In this document: positions 1 to 6,442 of the stretch, in pieces
Layout of the letters: every line of letters begins with the position of its first letter
Numbering within the stretch: position 1 is the stretch's first letter
Assembly (NCBI GenBank): GCA_022428035.1
Contig: JAKMDG010000353.1
Coordinates: 1-13,222 of the forward strand
DNA: 13,222 bases
Origin: Longimicrobiales bacterium
GTDB lineage: Bacteria > Gemmatimonadota > Gemmatimonadetes > Longimicrobiales > Gaopeijiaceae
Direction: 5' to 3'
Translations under genes and position numbers: made by a program
Notes under the pieces: model-generated
The model's database searches: none
What the model was told of the DNA's origin: nothing
What the model saw: the letters and a program-made list of their open reading frames with translations, nothing else

Positions 1-154
1 TCCCCGAACCCGCGCCAGCCTCTACGAAGAGGCTCGCGTCCAGATCCGAGGCGATACGATCTCGCGCTCGGGCATCCGGGAACGGGAGGGGAGGTGCGTC
101 GGTGTCGGTCACGGCGCCAATCTGACGCTCCGATGCGGCCGAGGGAAGGCGCAT
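1..154 (-). CDS. UvrD/RecB-type ATP-dependent helicase, N-terminal fragment (cut by window edge)
   Basis: The minus strand reads an N-terminus that runs off the left edge. From ATG at 154 it gives about 51 residues ending in DLDASLFVEAGAGSG, which is the start of the Walker A loop (GAGSGKT) of UvrD-family superfamily 1 helicases such as RecB and AddA; the Lys-Thr would lie just outside the window. The preceding segment (FPDARARDRIASDLD) resembles the short Q-motif-side helix that comes before Walker A in AddA/RecB/PcrA-like exonuclease-helicases. An in-frame GTG at 112 would place Walker A about 30 residues in and is an equally good start; neither start has a clear Shine-Dalgarno. Such enzymes unwind DNA ends for recombination repair. 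It lies 180 bp downstream of the aldo/keto reductase and is probably a separate unit unrelated to the glucan genes. Which subfamily it belongs to cannot be told from this fragment. Confidence 0.72.
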   Translation of the reverse strand, partial: MRLPSAASERQIGAVTDTDAPPLPFPDARARDRIASDLDASLFVEAGAGSG

Positions 155-246
155 CCCGTACGTGCGGCCGCGCGTCCCGCCTGCGGACGAACTGGCGTGG
201 CCACGCTCCGTTCTCTTGGCGAAAACAACCGCGCCAACACACTGCA

Positions 247-252
247 CGTCAA
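247..252 (-). promoter_or_regulatory. Weak candidate -35 element upstream of the helicase gene
   Basis: In the 180-bp spacer the minus strand contains TTGACG, a near-consensus sigma-70 -35 box. At 17-18 bp spacing downstream there is only a poor -10 match (GTTGTT or TTGTTT), so the call is weak. Its position between the hairpin at 261-278 and the helicase start fits a promoter for the helicase unit. Confidence 0.2.
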
Positions 253-260
253 CACCTTAA

Positions 261-278
261 GGCGACATCACAGTCGCC
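261..278 (-). terminator. Hairpin in the spacer after the aldo/keto reductase, possible terminator
   Basis: A perfect 6-bp inverted repeat, GGCGAC with GTCGCC around a 6-nt loop, lies 56 bp past the aldo/keto reductase stop. In the minus direction it is followed by TTAAGGTGTT, a poor U-tract, so termination is plausible but not convincing. A smaller repeat (CCCTG-ATG-CAGGG on the minus strand, near 308-320) lies closer to the stop and has no T-run. Apart from these and the weak -35 box, nothing recognisable is seen in 155-333. Confidence 0.3.
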
Positions 279-333
279 GGCACGACGCGGCCAAACCCGT
301 CTCCCCCTGCATCAGGGTAGAACTGGCCCTTCG

Positions 334-1398
334 CTATTCTCGATTCAGGTCGTACTTCATGATCCGCCCATGGGGGCCGTCACGATCCCGCTCCAGCTCG
401 AAGATGTCTCCAGGAGGGCCCGGAGCCCGGTCCAAATGCACCTGTAACGCCCCCACATCGGTTGCCGTCAGCTGGAACGAGAACGCCGCGGCGTTCCGCT
501 CCATCTGTCCCAGACGCGTGCCCCCGCAGATGACCGCCGCGACGGCAGCCTGATCGAGAACCCACCGGATGGCCACGGCGGATACCTCGACGCCGTGCCT
601 GCTGCCGATTTCGGCCATCGTCTCGAGAAGCGCCTGGTACGCCTGCCACCCCCCGAACTCGTCGATGATGAGCCGGTACTTGACCAGCGATCGATTCGCG
701 TGCTCGGCAGGGTCCGGCTCTCCCAGCCACCGATCGGTGAGGAACCCTCCGGCTAGTGCCCCGAACCCGAGGATCCGCAGGTCGGACGACCCGCACTGTC
801 TGGTCAGAGGTCCGGACGCGCGCCGATCGAGGAGCGAGTACTGAACCTGGTTCGTGACCGGCGCGACCCCCGCAGCCTCCAGCTGGCGAATACGCGAGAC
901 GTCGAGATTGGTCACGGCCACATGGCGGATCTTGCCCTCTTCACGAAGCTCATCGAGCCAGCGAGCAGCGTCCTTGAAGCCAGGGATCTCGTCCCTCCAC
1001 CAGTAGAACTGAACCAGGTCGAGGCGTTCGACACCCAGTCGCGTGAGCGACCGCTCAATGATGCCGCGCACATAGGTCCGGTCGACGCGCGGGAGATCGG
1101 ACCAGTCGGGCACGAACTTCGTATGGATCTGGATGGGTGCGTCGTTCGAGCCCGATGCCCAGCGGCGCAGGAACCGGCCGTACAGCTCCTCGACACCCGT
1201 ATAGATGTCGGCACAATCGAACGTCGTGACCCCGAGTTCGGCCGACGCTTCGAGCACGTCGACACCGTCGTCGAGCGCGGCCTGGGAAAGCCTGTGCCCG
1301 GCCGAGAACTGCCATCCGCCATGGATGAGGCGACTGATCGAGTACCGACTAGAGAGGTCGTACCGGTCGACGGTCACAGGGTGCGGCGACCCAGTCAC
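334..1398 (-). CDS. Aldo/keto reductase family protein with Tyr in place of the catalytic His
   Basis: This 354-residue protein has the (beta/alpha)8 aldo/keto reductase pattern: the N-terminal IHGGWQ strand, TTFDCADIYTGVEELYG with the conserved Asp61 and Tyr66, the IHTK strand with Lys94, NQVQYSLLDRR near 183-193, and a GFGALAGGFL segment near 211. These proteins are cytosolic NAD(P)H-dependent carbonyl reductases or dehydrogenases. The fourth tetrad residue is unusual: where most members read H-W-W after DLVQF, this one has Tyr132 (DLVQFYWW), so the oxyanion/proton-relay histidine is absent. The chosen GTG start overlaps the stop of the upstream TIGR04076 gene as GTGA, so it is translationally coupled as the last gene of the opgG operon. 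The substrate is unknown; a sugar or pyrimidine/pterin carbonyl would fit the neighbours, but that is only inference. Confidence 0.9.
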   Translation of the reverse strand: MTGSPHPVTVDRYDLSSRYSISRLIHGGWQFSAGHRLSQAALDDGVDVLEASAELGVTTFDCADIYTGVEELYGRFLRRWASGSNDAPIQIHTKFVPDWSDLPRVDRTYVRGIIERSLTRLGVERLDLVQFYWWRDEIPGFKDAARWLDELREEGKIRHVAVTNLDVSRIRQLEAAGVAPVTNQVQYSLLDRRASGPLTRQCGSSDLRILGFGALAGGFLTDRWLGEPDPAEHANRSLVKYRLIIDEFGGWQAYQALLETMAEIGSRHGVEVSAVAIRWVLDQAAVAAVICGGTRLGQMERNAAAFSFQLTATDVGALQVHLDRAPGPPGDIFELERDRDGPHGRIMKYDLNRE

Positions 1399-1745
1399 TC
1401 CTCGTCGCCGCTGCCTAGCGGTACCCGGGTCACCTCCGAGTGGCGAAACGTAGTCTTACCCGTCCGCGTGATCCTGAAGCGCCCGCCACACAACGGATCC
1501 GGACAGGCGAGCTCCATGTCTGTCGTCATCCAGTCATGCGGATGGGTCTCACGCTGCTTGGCTGGCAGGAGCGGCAACAAGGCCGCCAGTGGGTAGATCG
1601 GAAACGTCTGCCCAGCCGGCATGCTCAGATTTTCGCCCGAGAGTTCGAAGTAATCACCGACGGGGTGATTACAGACCATGGGCTTGTCCCCAGCAACGAC
1701 CTCTACTCGGAGGTCGTACAGGGAAAACTCGTCAGACTCGGTCAC
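1395..1745 (-). CDS. TIGR04076-type small cysteine-containing protein
   Basis: This is a 116-residue soluble protein of unknown biochemical function. Its order of features matches the TIGR04076 family as I know it: an N-terminal strand (YDLRVEVV, 10-17), a C-x(4)-GD segment (CNHPVGDYFEL, 25-35), a middle IYPLAALLPLLPA helix (50-62) and a late ACPDP motif with Cys81, followed here by Cys86. Cys25, Cys81 and Cys86 could bind metal, which is inference. The start is GTG at 1745, six bases after the stop of the opgH-ribA gene; a GAGGAG sequence overlapping that stop sits only about four bases before the GTG, so a slightly different start cannot be excluded. The stop overlaps the next gene's GTG. 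No signal peptide or membrane segment is seen. Confidence 0.75.
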   Translation of the reverse strand: MTESDEFSLYDLRVEVVAGDKPMVCNHPVGDYFELSGENLSMPAGQTFPIYPLAALLPLLPAKQRETHPHDWMTTDMELACPDPLCGGRFRITRTGKTTFRHSEVTRVPLGSGDEE

Positions 1746-1751
1746 CGCTCC

Positions 1752-4700
1752 TCAGTCGCCCGACAAGGGCTGCGCGAGCATGTCCTTCAGCCAGTGACCG
1801 GCCCGGTTCACCTTTGCCTCGACATAGGGCCGATTGTGTCGGTTCAACGTGCCGTGCAGCGGCCGACGGCCCACGACCGTAATTCCCGCCTCCTCCATGG
1901 CCCGCATCTTTTCCGGATTGTTGGTCAGCAGCTCGATACGCTTGAGACCGAGCGACTGGAGCATACGCGCAGCAACGTCGTACCGACGTTCGTCAGGACC
2001 GAATCCGAGCGTGTTGTCAGCGTCGATGGTGTCGAGCCCACCGTCCTGCAGTGTGTAGGCTCTGAACTTGTTCCGGAGTCCGATACCACGGCCTTCCTGA
2101 GCGAGGTACAGAAGCACGCCTCCCCCACGGGCCCCGAACAGCTTCATGCTCCCACGAAGCTGCTCCCCGCAGTCACACCGCAGGCTGCCGAAGAGGTCGC
2201 CGGTGAGGCAGGCCGAGTGCAGCCGAACCGGTAACGGGTCCGGCCAGTCCGCCGGATTGCCGACCATGATGGCGACATGCTCCTGCAGCCCATGCGGTTC
2301 TCGGAACAGCACGAATCGCGAGTCGACCGCTTCGGCCAGCGGAACCGGAGCCTCACTGATCGCGACCACGTCGACATCTGCCGCGGCCACGTAGTCATGG
2401 ACCTCAGCGGCATCCACAGTCAGGATCTCACCGCGCGCGAGCGCCTCGTCGAGACGCTGCGCATGCGGTGTCCAGACGGGGATCGCGACGACGGCAGGCA
2501 GAAGGCGTGCGAGTCGAAGAAGCGACAGACCCGCAGCCTCCGAGGACGCCGACGACGACAGCATGCGGGCCGTCGCCTCATGGTCTGCGTTGGCTGAGCA
2601 CGCCAGTTCGAGGATCTCGTCAAGCTCGACATTGTGCCGGAGCGTGATCGAATAGCTCCCCGACGGAACCGCGTTGGATTCCTCGGGCGAGAGTCCCATC
2701 GCCCGGACCCGATGGGCCGTCACGACAAGGCGGAGCGGCTCCATGCCCAGCACGCGGAGGCGATCGAGTCCGGCCTCCTCCAGCCCTTCGACAGCGGCAA
2801 TGAGCACGCCACTGGAGGGTGTACTGGTCTGTCGGGTAGCATGTTTGTCCGTAATCAGGAGCGGACGCCCCTGGCGGAGATCGAAGAGCCCACGTTCTGC
2901 GTTGACCATACTGCGACCTGCAGGAGAGAATGTCGTAGATGCGACCGACGGAGGGGTGAGAACACCGGAACTCCGCAACAGGTCCGCCCGAGCAGGGGCG
3001 TCCTGAGCGCCACGCACAAGCGTCACTTCACTCGGCTCCGATGTCTCGGAGGGCACGAGAAGCAGCCCGGCAGCGTGCGCCCGTTGACCGGGGCGCTGCA
3101 GGCTGGTCCAGCGGATCAGCGGAATGCTGAGCAGGAGTCCGAGGAAGATCGGACTCATCCAGATAAAGAAGAGAGGGCTGAGCGCGAAGGTCAAACCACC
3201 CCAGACGACACCCACCACGGTGGCCATACGGCCAGCACGCCGCGCTTCTGCCCAGGTGAGGTCAGTGCGCTCACGGTCCTGAGCATCCCATCCGACCGAA
3301 CGTCCGAATACGATCTCCAGAACGAACGATGCGTGGTAGAGCATCATGACCGGAGCCAGGAGAATCGAGAACACTGTCTCGAGAAACGCACTTGCCAGCA
3401 TCCGTATTGCGCCGCCAAACGCCTGACGCTCGTGCAGCAGCCCCGCGACCAGCCCCAGAAGCTTGGGCACGAACAGCACGATGGCGGTCAGGGCCAGAAG
3501 GGAGAATACGGGAGCCGACACAATCTGACGCGTCGTGACGACAGGCCCGTGGCTCACGGGCAAGAGGACGTACGCGGTTCCAGCGAGAAGAATGAGCAGC
3601 CAGAGCAGAGACGAGATGTAGCCCATGGCGCCGAGCAGGAAATGGAGCCGACTCAGCGGGTGAAGGCCCGGCTCGAAGAGAAGCCTCAGGTGCTGCAGGC
3701 TTCCCTGCGCCCATCGGCGATCGCGCCGGGCGTAGTCTTCGACGTTGGGCGGCAGTTCTTCCCAGCTGCCCGGGAGGTCCGCCGCGAGCACGACCCTCCA
3801 GCCGGCCCGGCGCAGAAAGGCCCCCTCGACGAAGTCGTGGCTCAGGACCTCGCCTCCGAGTGGAGGCCTGCCGGGCAGGACAGGCAACTTCGCGTGGTCC
3901 ATGAAGGGGCGCAGGCGCATGATCGCGTTGTGACCCCAATAGTTGGCGGCGTCTCCGTACCAGAAGGCCTGACCCGCCGCGAGTACGGGTCCGTACAGGC
4001 GTCCTGCGAACTGGATGAGTCGGCCGAAGAGTGAGCGCTGAAGCGCGGGCAACGGGATCGTCTGAATGAGCCCCACGTCCGGATTCGCCTGCATGAGACG
4101 GACCAGGTGGAGGATGGTCTCTCCCGTCATGATCGAATCGGCATCGAGCACGACCATGAGGTCGTAATCGTCACCACAACGGCGGCAAAACTCTCCTACG
4201 TTGCCCGCCTTGCGACCCTCGTTTCGCTCGCGACGGCGGTAGTGCACCGGCACTTCCGGGTGGCGACCCTGAAGCTCGACCCACACGACCTCTTCACGCC
4301 GTGCGATCACCTGGTCCTGCGTATCGCTGAGGAGATGGAGGTGGATCGACGCCCCACCAGACGTGACACTCCGTAGCGATCGGATCATCGCTTCAGCACG
4401 TGCTGCGACCAGGTCGGGATTCTCATTGTAGACCGGGATCACGACCGCAGTGCGGGGCATGGCCTGAGCCGACAGGGTGCCTGCGGATGACGCCCGCTCG
4501 AGCGATACGGAAGGCGCGAGCGTGACAGGATCACGCCGGGACAGCCTGAGCCCGAACCCGATCACCGCCGTCCAGAACGGCATCACGATCCACGCGAAGG
4601 TCGGAACGAAGAGTGCGAGGATGACGCACTCCAGCACGGTCAGTCCCTGAGCAGAGACGATACCGGCCATCATGACCGTACCGGCGACCGTCGTTCCGGC

Positions 4701-4763
4701 AACGAGTCCGAAATACACGACTCGACGCCCCCGAACGAAGGGGATATTCAGCTTAAGGGACAC
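1752..4763 (-). CDS. Fusion protein: OpgH/MdoH glucan glucosyltransferase + GTP cyclohydrolase II (RibA)
   Basis: A single 1003-codon frame encodes two enzymes. Residues 1-560 are OpgH (inner-membrane, UDP-glucose-using beta-1,2-glucan synthase of osmoregulated periplasmic glucans): two N-terminal membrane segments (about 14-37 and 42-73), a GT2 domain with LLSDTQD (144-150), VVLDADS (204-210), HDFVEG (309-314) and RRDRRWAQGS (346-355), then membrane segments near 377-403, 415-445, 458-480 and 513-550. After a polar linker (about 551-616), residues 617-1003 match the long form of GTP cyclohydrolase II: an N-terminal accessory domain, then a catalytic domain with zinc cysteines 852, 863 and 865 (CLTGDLFGSLRCDC), QEGRGIGL (889-896), the catalytic Tyr of NKFRAY (903) and DERRYD with Arg926. 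RibA opens GTP to a diaminopyrimidine, formate and pyrophosphate. Start GTG at 4763 has GGGAG seven bases upstream and overlaps opgG by 11 bp. Both the GT domain and the OpgH C-terminus are cytosolic in the family, so the fusion is topologically sensible. Confidence 0.93.
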   Translation of the reverse strand: MSLKLNIPFVRGRRVVYFGLVAGTTVAGTVMMAGIVSAQGLTVLECVILALFVPTFAWIVMPFWTAVIGFGLRLSRRDPVTLAPSVSLERASSAGTLSAQAMPRTAVVIPVYNENPDLVAARAEAMIRSLRSVTSGGASIHLHLLSDTQDQVIARREEVVWVELQGRHPEVPVHYRRRERNEGRKAGNVGEFCRRCGDDYDLMVVLDADSIMTGETILHLVRLMQANPDVGLIQTIPLPALQRSLFGRLIQFAGRLYGPVLAAGQAFWYGDAANYWGHNAIMRLRPFMDHAKLPVLPGRPPLGGEVLSHDFVEGAFLRRAGWRVVLAADLPGSWEELPPNVEDYARRDRRWAQGSLQHLRLLFEPGLHPLSRLHFLLGAMGYISSLLWLLILLAGTAYVLLPVSHGPVVTTRQIVSAPVFSLLALTAIVLFVPKLLGLVAGLLHERQAFGGAIRMLASAFLETVFSILLAPVMMLYHASFVLEIVFGRSVGWDAQDRERTDLTWAEARRAGRMATVVGVVWGGLTFALSPLFFIWMSPIFLGLLLSIPLIRWTSLQRPGQRAHAAGLLLVPSETSEPSEVTLVRGAQDAPARADLLRSSGVLTPPSVASTTFSPAGRSMVNAERGLFDLRQGRPLLITDKHATRQTSTPSSGVLIAAVEGLEEAGLDRLRVLGMEPLRLVVTAHRVRAMGLSPEESNAVPSGSYSITLRHNVELDEILELACSANADHEATARMLSSSASSEAAGLSLLRLARLLPAVVAIPVWTPHAQRLDEALARGEILTVDAAEVHDYVAAADVDVVAISEAPVPLAEAVDSRFVLFREPHGLQEHVAIMVGNPADWPDPLPVRLHSACLTGDLFGSLRCDCGEQLRGSMKLFGARGGGVLLYLAQEGRGIGLRNKFRAYTLQDGGLDTIDADNTLGFGPDERRYDVAARMLQSLGLKRIELLTNNPEKMRAMEEAGITVVGRRPLHGTLNRHNRPYVEAKVNRAGHWLKDMLAQPLSGD
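2907..2919 (-). promoter_or_regulatory. Possible internal translation start for a free RibA inside the fusion gene
   Basis: Codon 619 of the fusion frame is ATG (minus strand, 2909-2907), exactly where the long-form RibA homology begins (MVNAERGLFDLRQGR). AGG lies at 2919-2917, seven bases before it, a short Shine-Dalgarno-like match. Initiation here would give a stand-alone RibA of 385 residues, close to the usual size of long-form enzymes, in addition to the fusion. The RBS is weak and ribosomes already translate through it, so this is a possibility only. Confidence 0.3.
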
Positions 4764-6441
4764 GTGCAGGCTCCCACAGGTAACTCCATGTCTCGCTCAC
4801 CGGTTGATCAGCAACCAGCAGATATACGCGCATATCCGCACCACGGTCCGCCTCGGGGATGAGCGTAAAGGTCGCGCGGCGTCCGCCGTCCGGAAGGACC
4901 TGAACGAGAAGATCGGAAATTTCGCCGGACGACGTACTGGCTGCAGCGAGCACGGAGGCCCCCGGAGGAAGGGTGTCGAGTACACCTCCCTCGAAGTCGA
5001 GCACGACTCGTCTCTGGCTCCGGGGTGGAGGATCCGCCTGGCCCGGCAGCGCGTCCCAGCCGATCCGTGATCGCGTTACCTGCGCCAGCGTCTGACCGCT
5101 GCCGATGATCGTATCGGCCTCGGAATCAAACCGTTCGTCGAACGTGATGAGTCGATATCGATAGGTCCGGATGTCGCCCGCTCGGAACGGTTCGACCGGC
5201 ACCCACGACGCGACGATGTTGTCGTTGAACTCGGTCGTGGTCGGGATCTCGAGCAATTCAACCCCACCGAGACCCCAATCCCCCTGGACCTGGACCCATT
5301 CGCTGGGGCGACGATGATACTGAGCCTCCAGGTCCATGTAGTTGCCGAACGTACGATCCCGCTGAACCAGCCCGTAGCCAGCCGGAGACTCGTCCCGCAG
5401 TGAGGTCAGACGAACACCCGCACTGTTCGTCAGGGGACGCCAGATCCACTCGTCCCGCCCCGTGTGCATGAGGAGTCCCTCGGAATCGTGGACCCGCGGT
5501 CGGAAGTCGTCGTCGCCACCCCGGGCGAACGTGCCGTGCAGGTACATGCTCGTGAGGGGAGCGACGCCCAGCTTGCCTGCGTCGGCTCGCGCAAAGAGAC
5601 GGGCCTCTACGTCCATCGAGGTCGGCGACAACTCATCCCCCGGAGTCAACTCGAAGTGGAACGCACCGGCCACGGACGGTCCATCCAGCAGCGCGAACAG
5701 CGAAAAGGTTCGTGCCCCGGGTTCCGGCCGGACCAGCCAGAATTCCACGAAATCTGGAAACTCCTCTCCCTCGGGTCGCGCGACATCGACGGCAAGCCCG
5801 CGCGAAGACAGGCCGTACACATGCCCGGGCCCCAGCAGTCGGAAGTATGACGCGCCCAGGAACGACACGACCTCGTCCATACGCTCGGGGTCGTTCAGCG
5901 GAAAGAGGACCTTCAGGCCCGCAAACCCTGCCTGAGCCGGAACGGCGACATCGATGTCGGCCAGCTCGTCGCCGTAACGAAAGAGCGACGCGTCGAACTC
6001 GAGGGGGACCGCACGTCCGGACTCCACGAGATGAACACGGACGGGCGAGTCGTTTCCACCACCAGGGTGAAAAAGCTGAATCTCGAACGGTGCGCGTCCA
6101 CGCCAGATCGCTCGATCGGCCCGAAAGCTGATGCCCCGGTATTGAACGTAGGTCAGATCGGAAACGGTCCGCGGCACCACGGGCGTAGGCTCGCGATACG
6201 CCGCACGGGCACGAAGTCGAGCGTATTCGGTAACGTGTTGGAACAGCGATGGCCCGCTGGCGTCCGAAATCCAGGCGGGCATCGTCACGACAGGGCCAGT
6301 GTCCTCGGCGCTTCCAGCGCGGACGGCAGTGGCTTCATCACGACCGGTGGCCGGGCGAGGATCGTCCTCGCTCATGCATGCGCCCACCGCTCCTGCGAGG
6401 AGCAGGGTGGGCAGCAGCTTAACACGACGTACGGGTGACAT
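4753..6441 (-). CDS. opgG: Periplasmic glucan biosynthesis protein OpgG/MdoG, predicted lipoprotein
   Basis: This 562-residue protein matches OpgG/OpgD, periplasmic partners of OpgH needed to make osmoregulated periplasmic glucans; E. coli OpgD of this family has been shown to be a beta-1,2-glucanase. Family landmarks run in order: YVQYRGISFRADRAIW (98-113), FLGASYFRLLG (194-204), LSSRGLAVD (211-219), EFPDFVEFW (227-235), SMYLHG (298-303), RPRVHDSEGLLM (314-325), EWIWRPLTN (331-339), GYGLVQRDRTF (355-365), RPSEWVQVQGDWGLGGVEL (378-396) and NDNIVASWVP (406-415). The N-terminus MSPVRRVKLLPTLLLAGAVGAC has a short positive region, a hydrophobic core and Cys22 after V-G-A, which suggests a lipoprotein instead of the soluble form typical of E. 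coli. ATG at 6441 is chosen because it gives this signal; a longer frame to 6654 has no signal-like start. There is no clear Shine-Dalgarno, and the start codon shares CATG with the divergent gene. It overlaps opgH-ribA by 11 bp. Confidence 0.93.
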   Translation of the reverse strand: MSPVRRVKLLPTLLLAGAVGACMSEDDPRPATGRDEATAVRAGSAEDTGPVVTMPAWISDASGPSLFQHVTEYARLRARAAYREPTPVVPRTVSDLTYVQYRGISFRADRAIWRGRAPFEIQLFHPGGGNDSPVRVHLVESGRAVPLEFDASLFRYGDELADIDVAVPAQAGFAGLKVLFPLNDPERMDEVVSFLGASYFRLLGPGHVYGLSSRGLAVDVARPEGEEFPDFVEFWLVRPEPGARTFSLFALLDGPSVAGAFHFELTPGDELSPTSMDVEARLFARADAGKLGVAPLTSMYLHGTFARGGDDDFRPRVHDSEGLLMHTGRDEWIWRPLTNSAGVRLTSLRDESPAGYGLVQRDRTFGNYMDLEAQYHRRPSEWVQVQGDWGLGGVELLEIPTTTEFNDNIVASWVPVEPFRAGDIRTYRYRLITFDERFDSEADTIIGSGQTLAQVTRSRIGWDALPGQADPPPRSQRRVVLDFEGGVLDTLPPGASVLAAASTSSGEISDLLVQVLPDGGRRATFTLIPEADRGADMRVYLLVADQPVSETWSYLWEPARVP

Positions 6442-6442
6442 G
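6439..6442. promoter_or_regulatory. Overlapping divergent start codons (shared CATG)
   Basis: CATG serves as ATG on both strands: 6441-6439 begins opgG and 6440-6442 begins the OpgB-like gene. There is no intergenic space and no evident Shine-Dalgarno on either side, so any promoter for each gene must lie inside the coding sequence of the other, or both mRNAs may be leaderless. Both starts were picked by protein features (lipoprotein signal; first membrane helix), not by RBS. Confidence 0.55.

Noticed and set aside
94..553. Plus-strand open frames across the left spacer and the end of the aldo/keto reductase
   Set aside because: Arg/Ser-rich translations without a start signal or family match; the minus strand here holds the helicase N-terminus and the reductase C-terminus.
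922..2234. Plus-strand open frames (224 and 264 codons) opposite the aldo/keto reductase, TIGR04076 and RibA regions
   Set aside because: They cross several real gene boundaries, show no recognisable domain, and mirror codons of the minus-strand genes.
1752..2909. FMN riboswitch or other flavin-responsive leader controlling ribA or the RibD-type reductase
   Set aside because: There is no untranslated leader before either gene (fused or overlapping starts), and no RFN-like conserved sequence was recognised.
2634..4034. Long plus-strand open frame (466 codons) opposite the OpgH part of the fusion gene
   Set aside because: Its translation is rich in Arg/Glu/Gln/His with no family pattern, while the minus strand carries unmistakable OpgH motifs; high GC creates such antisense frames.
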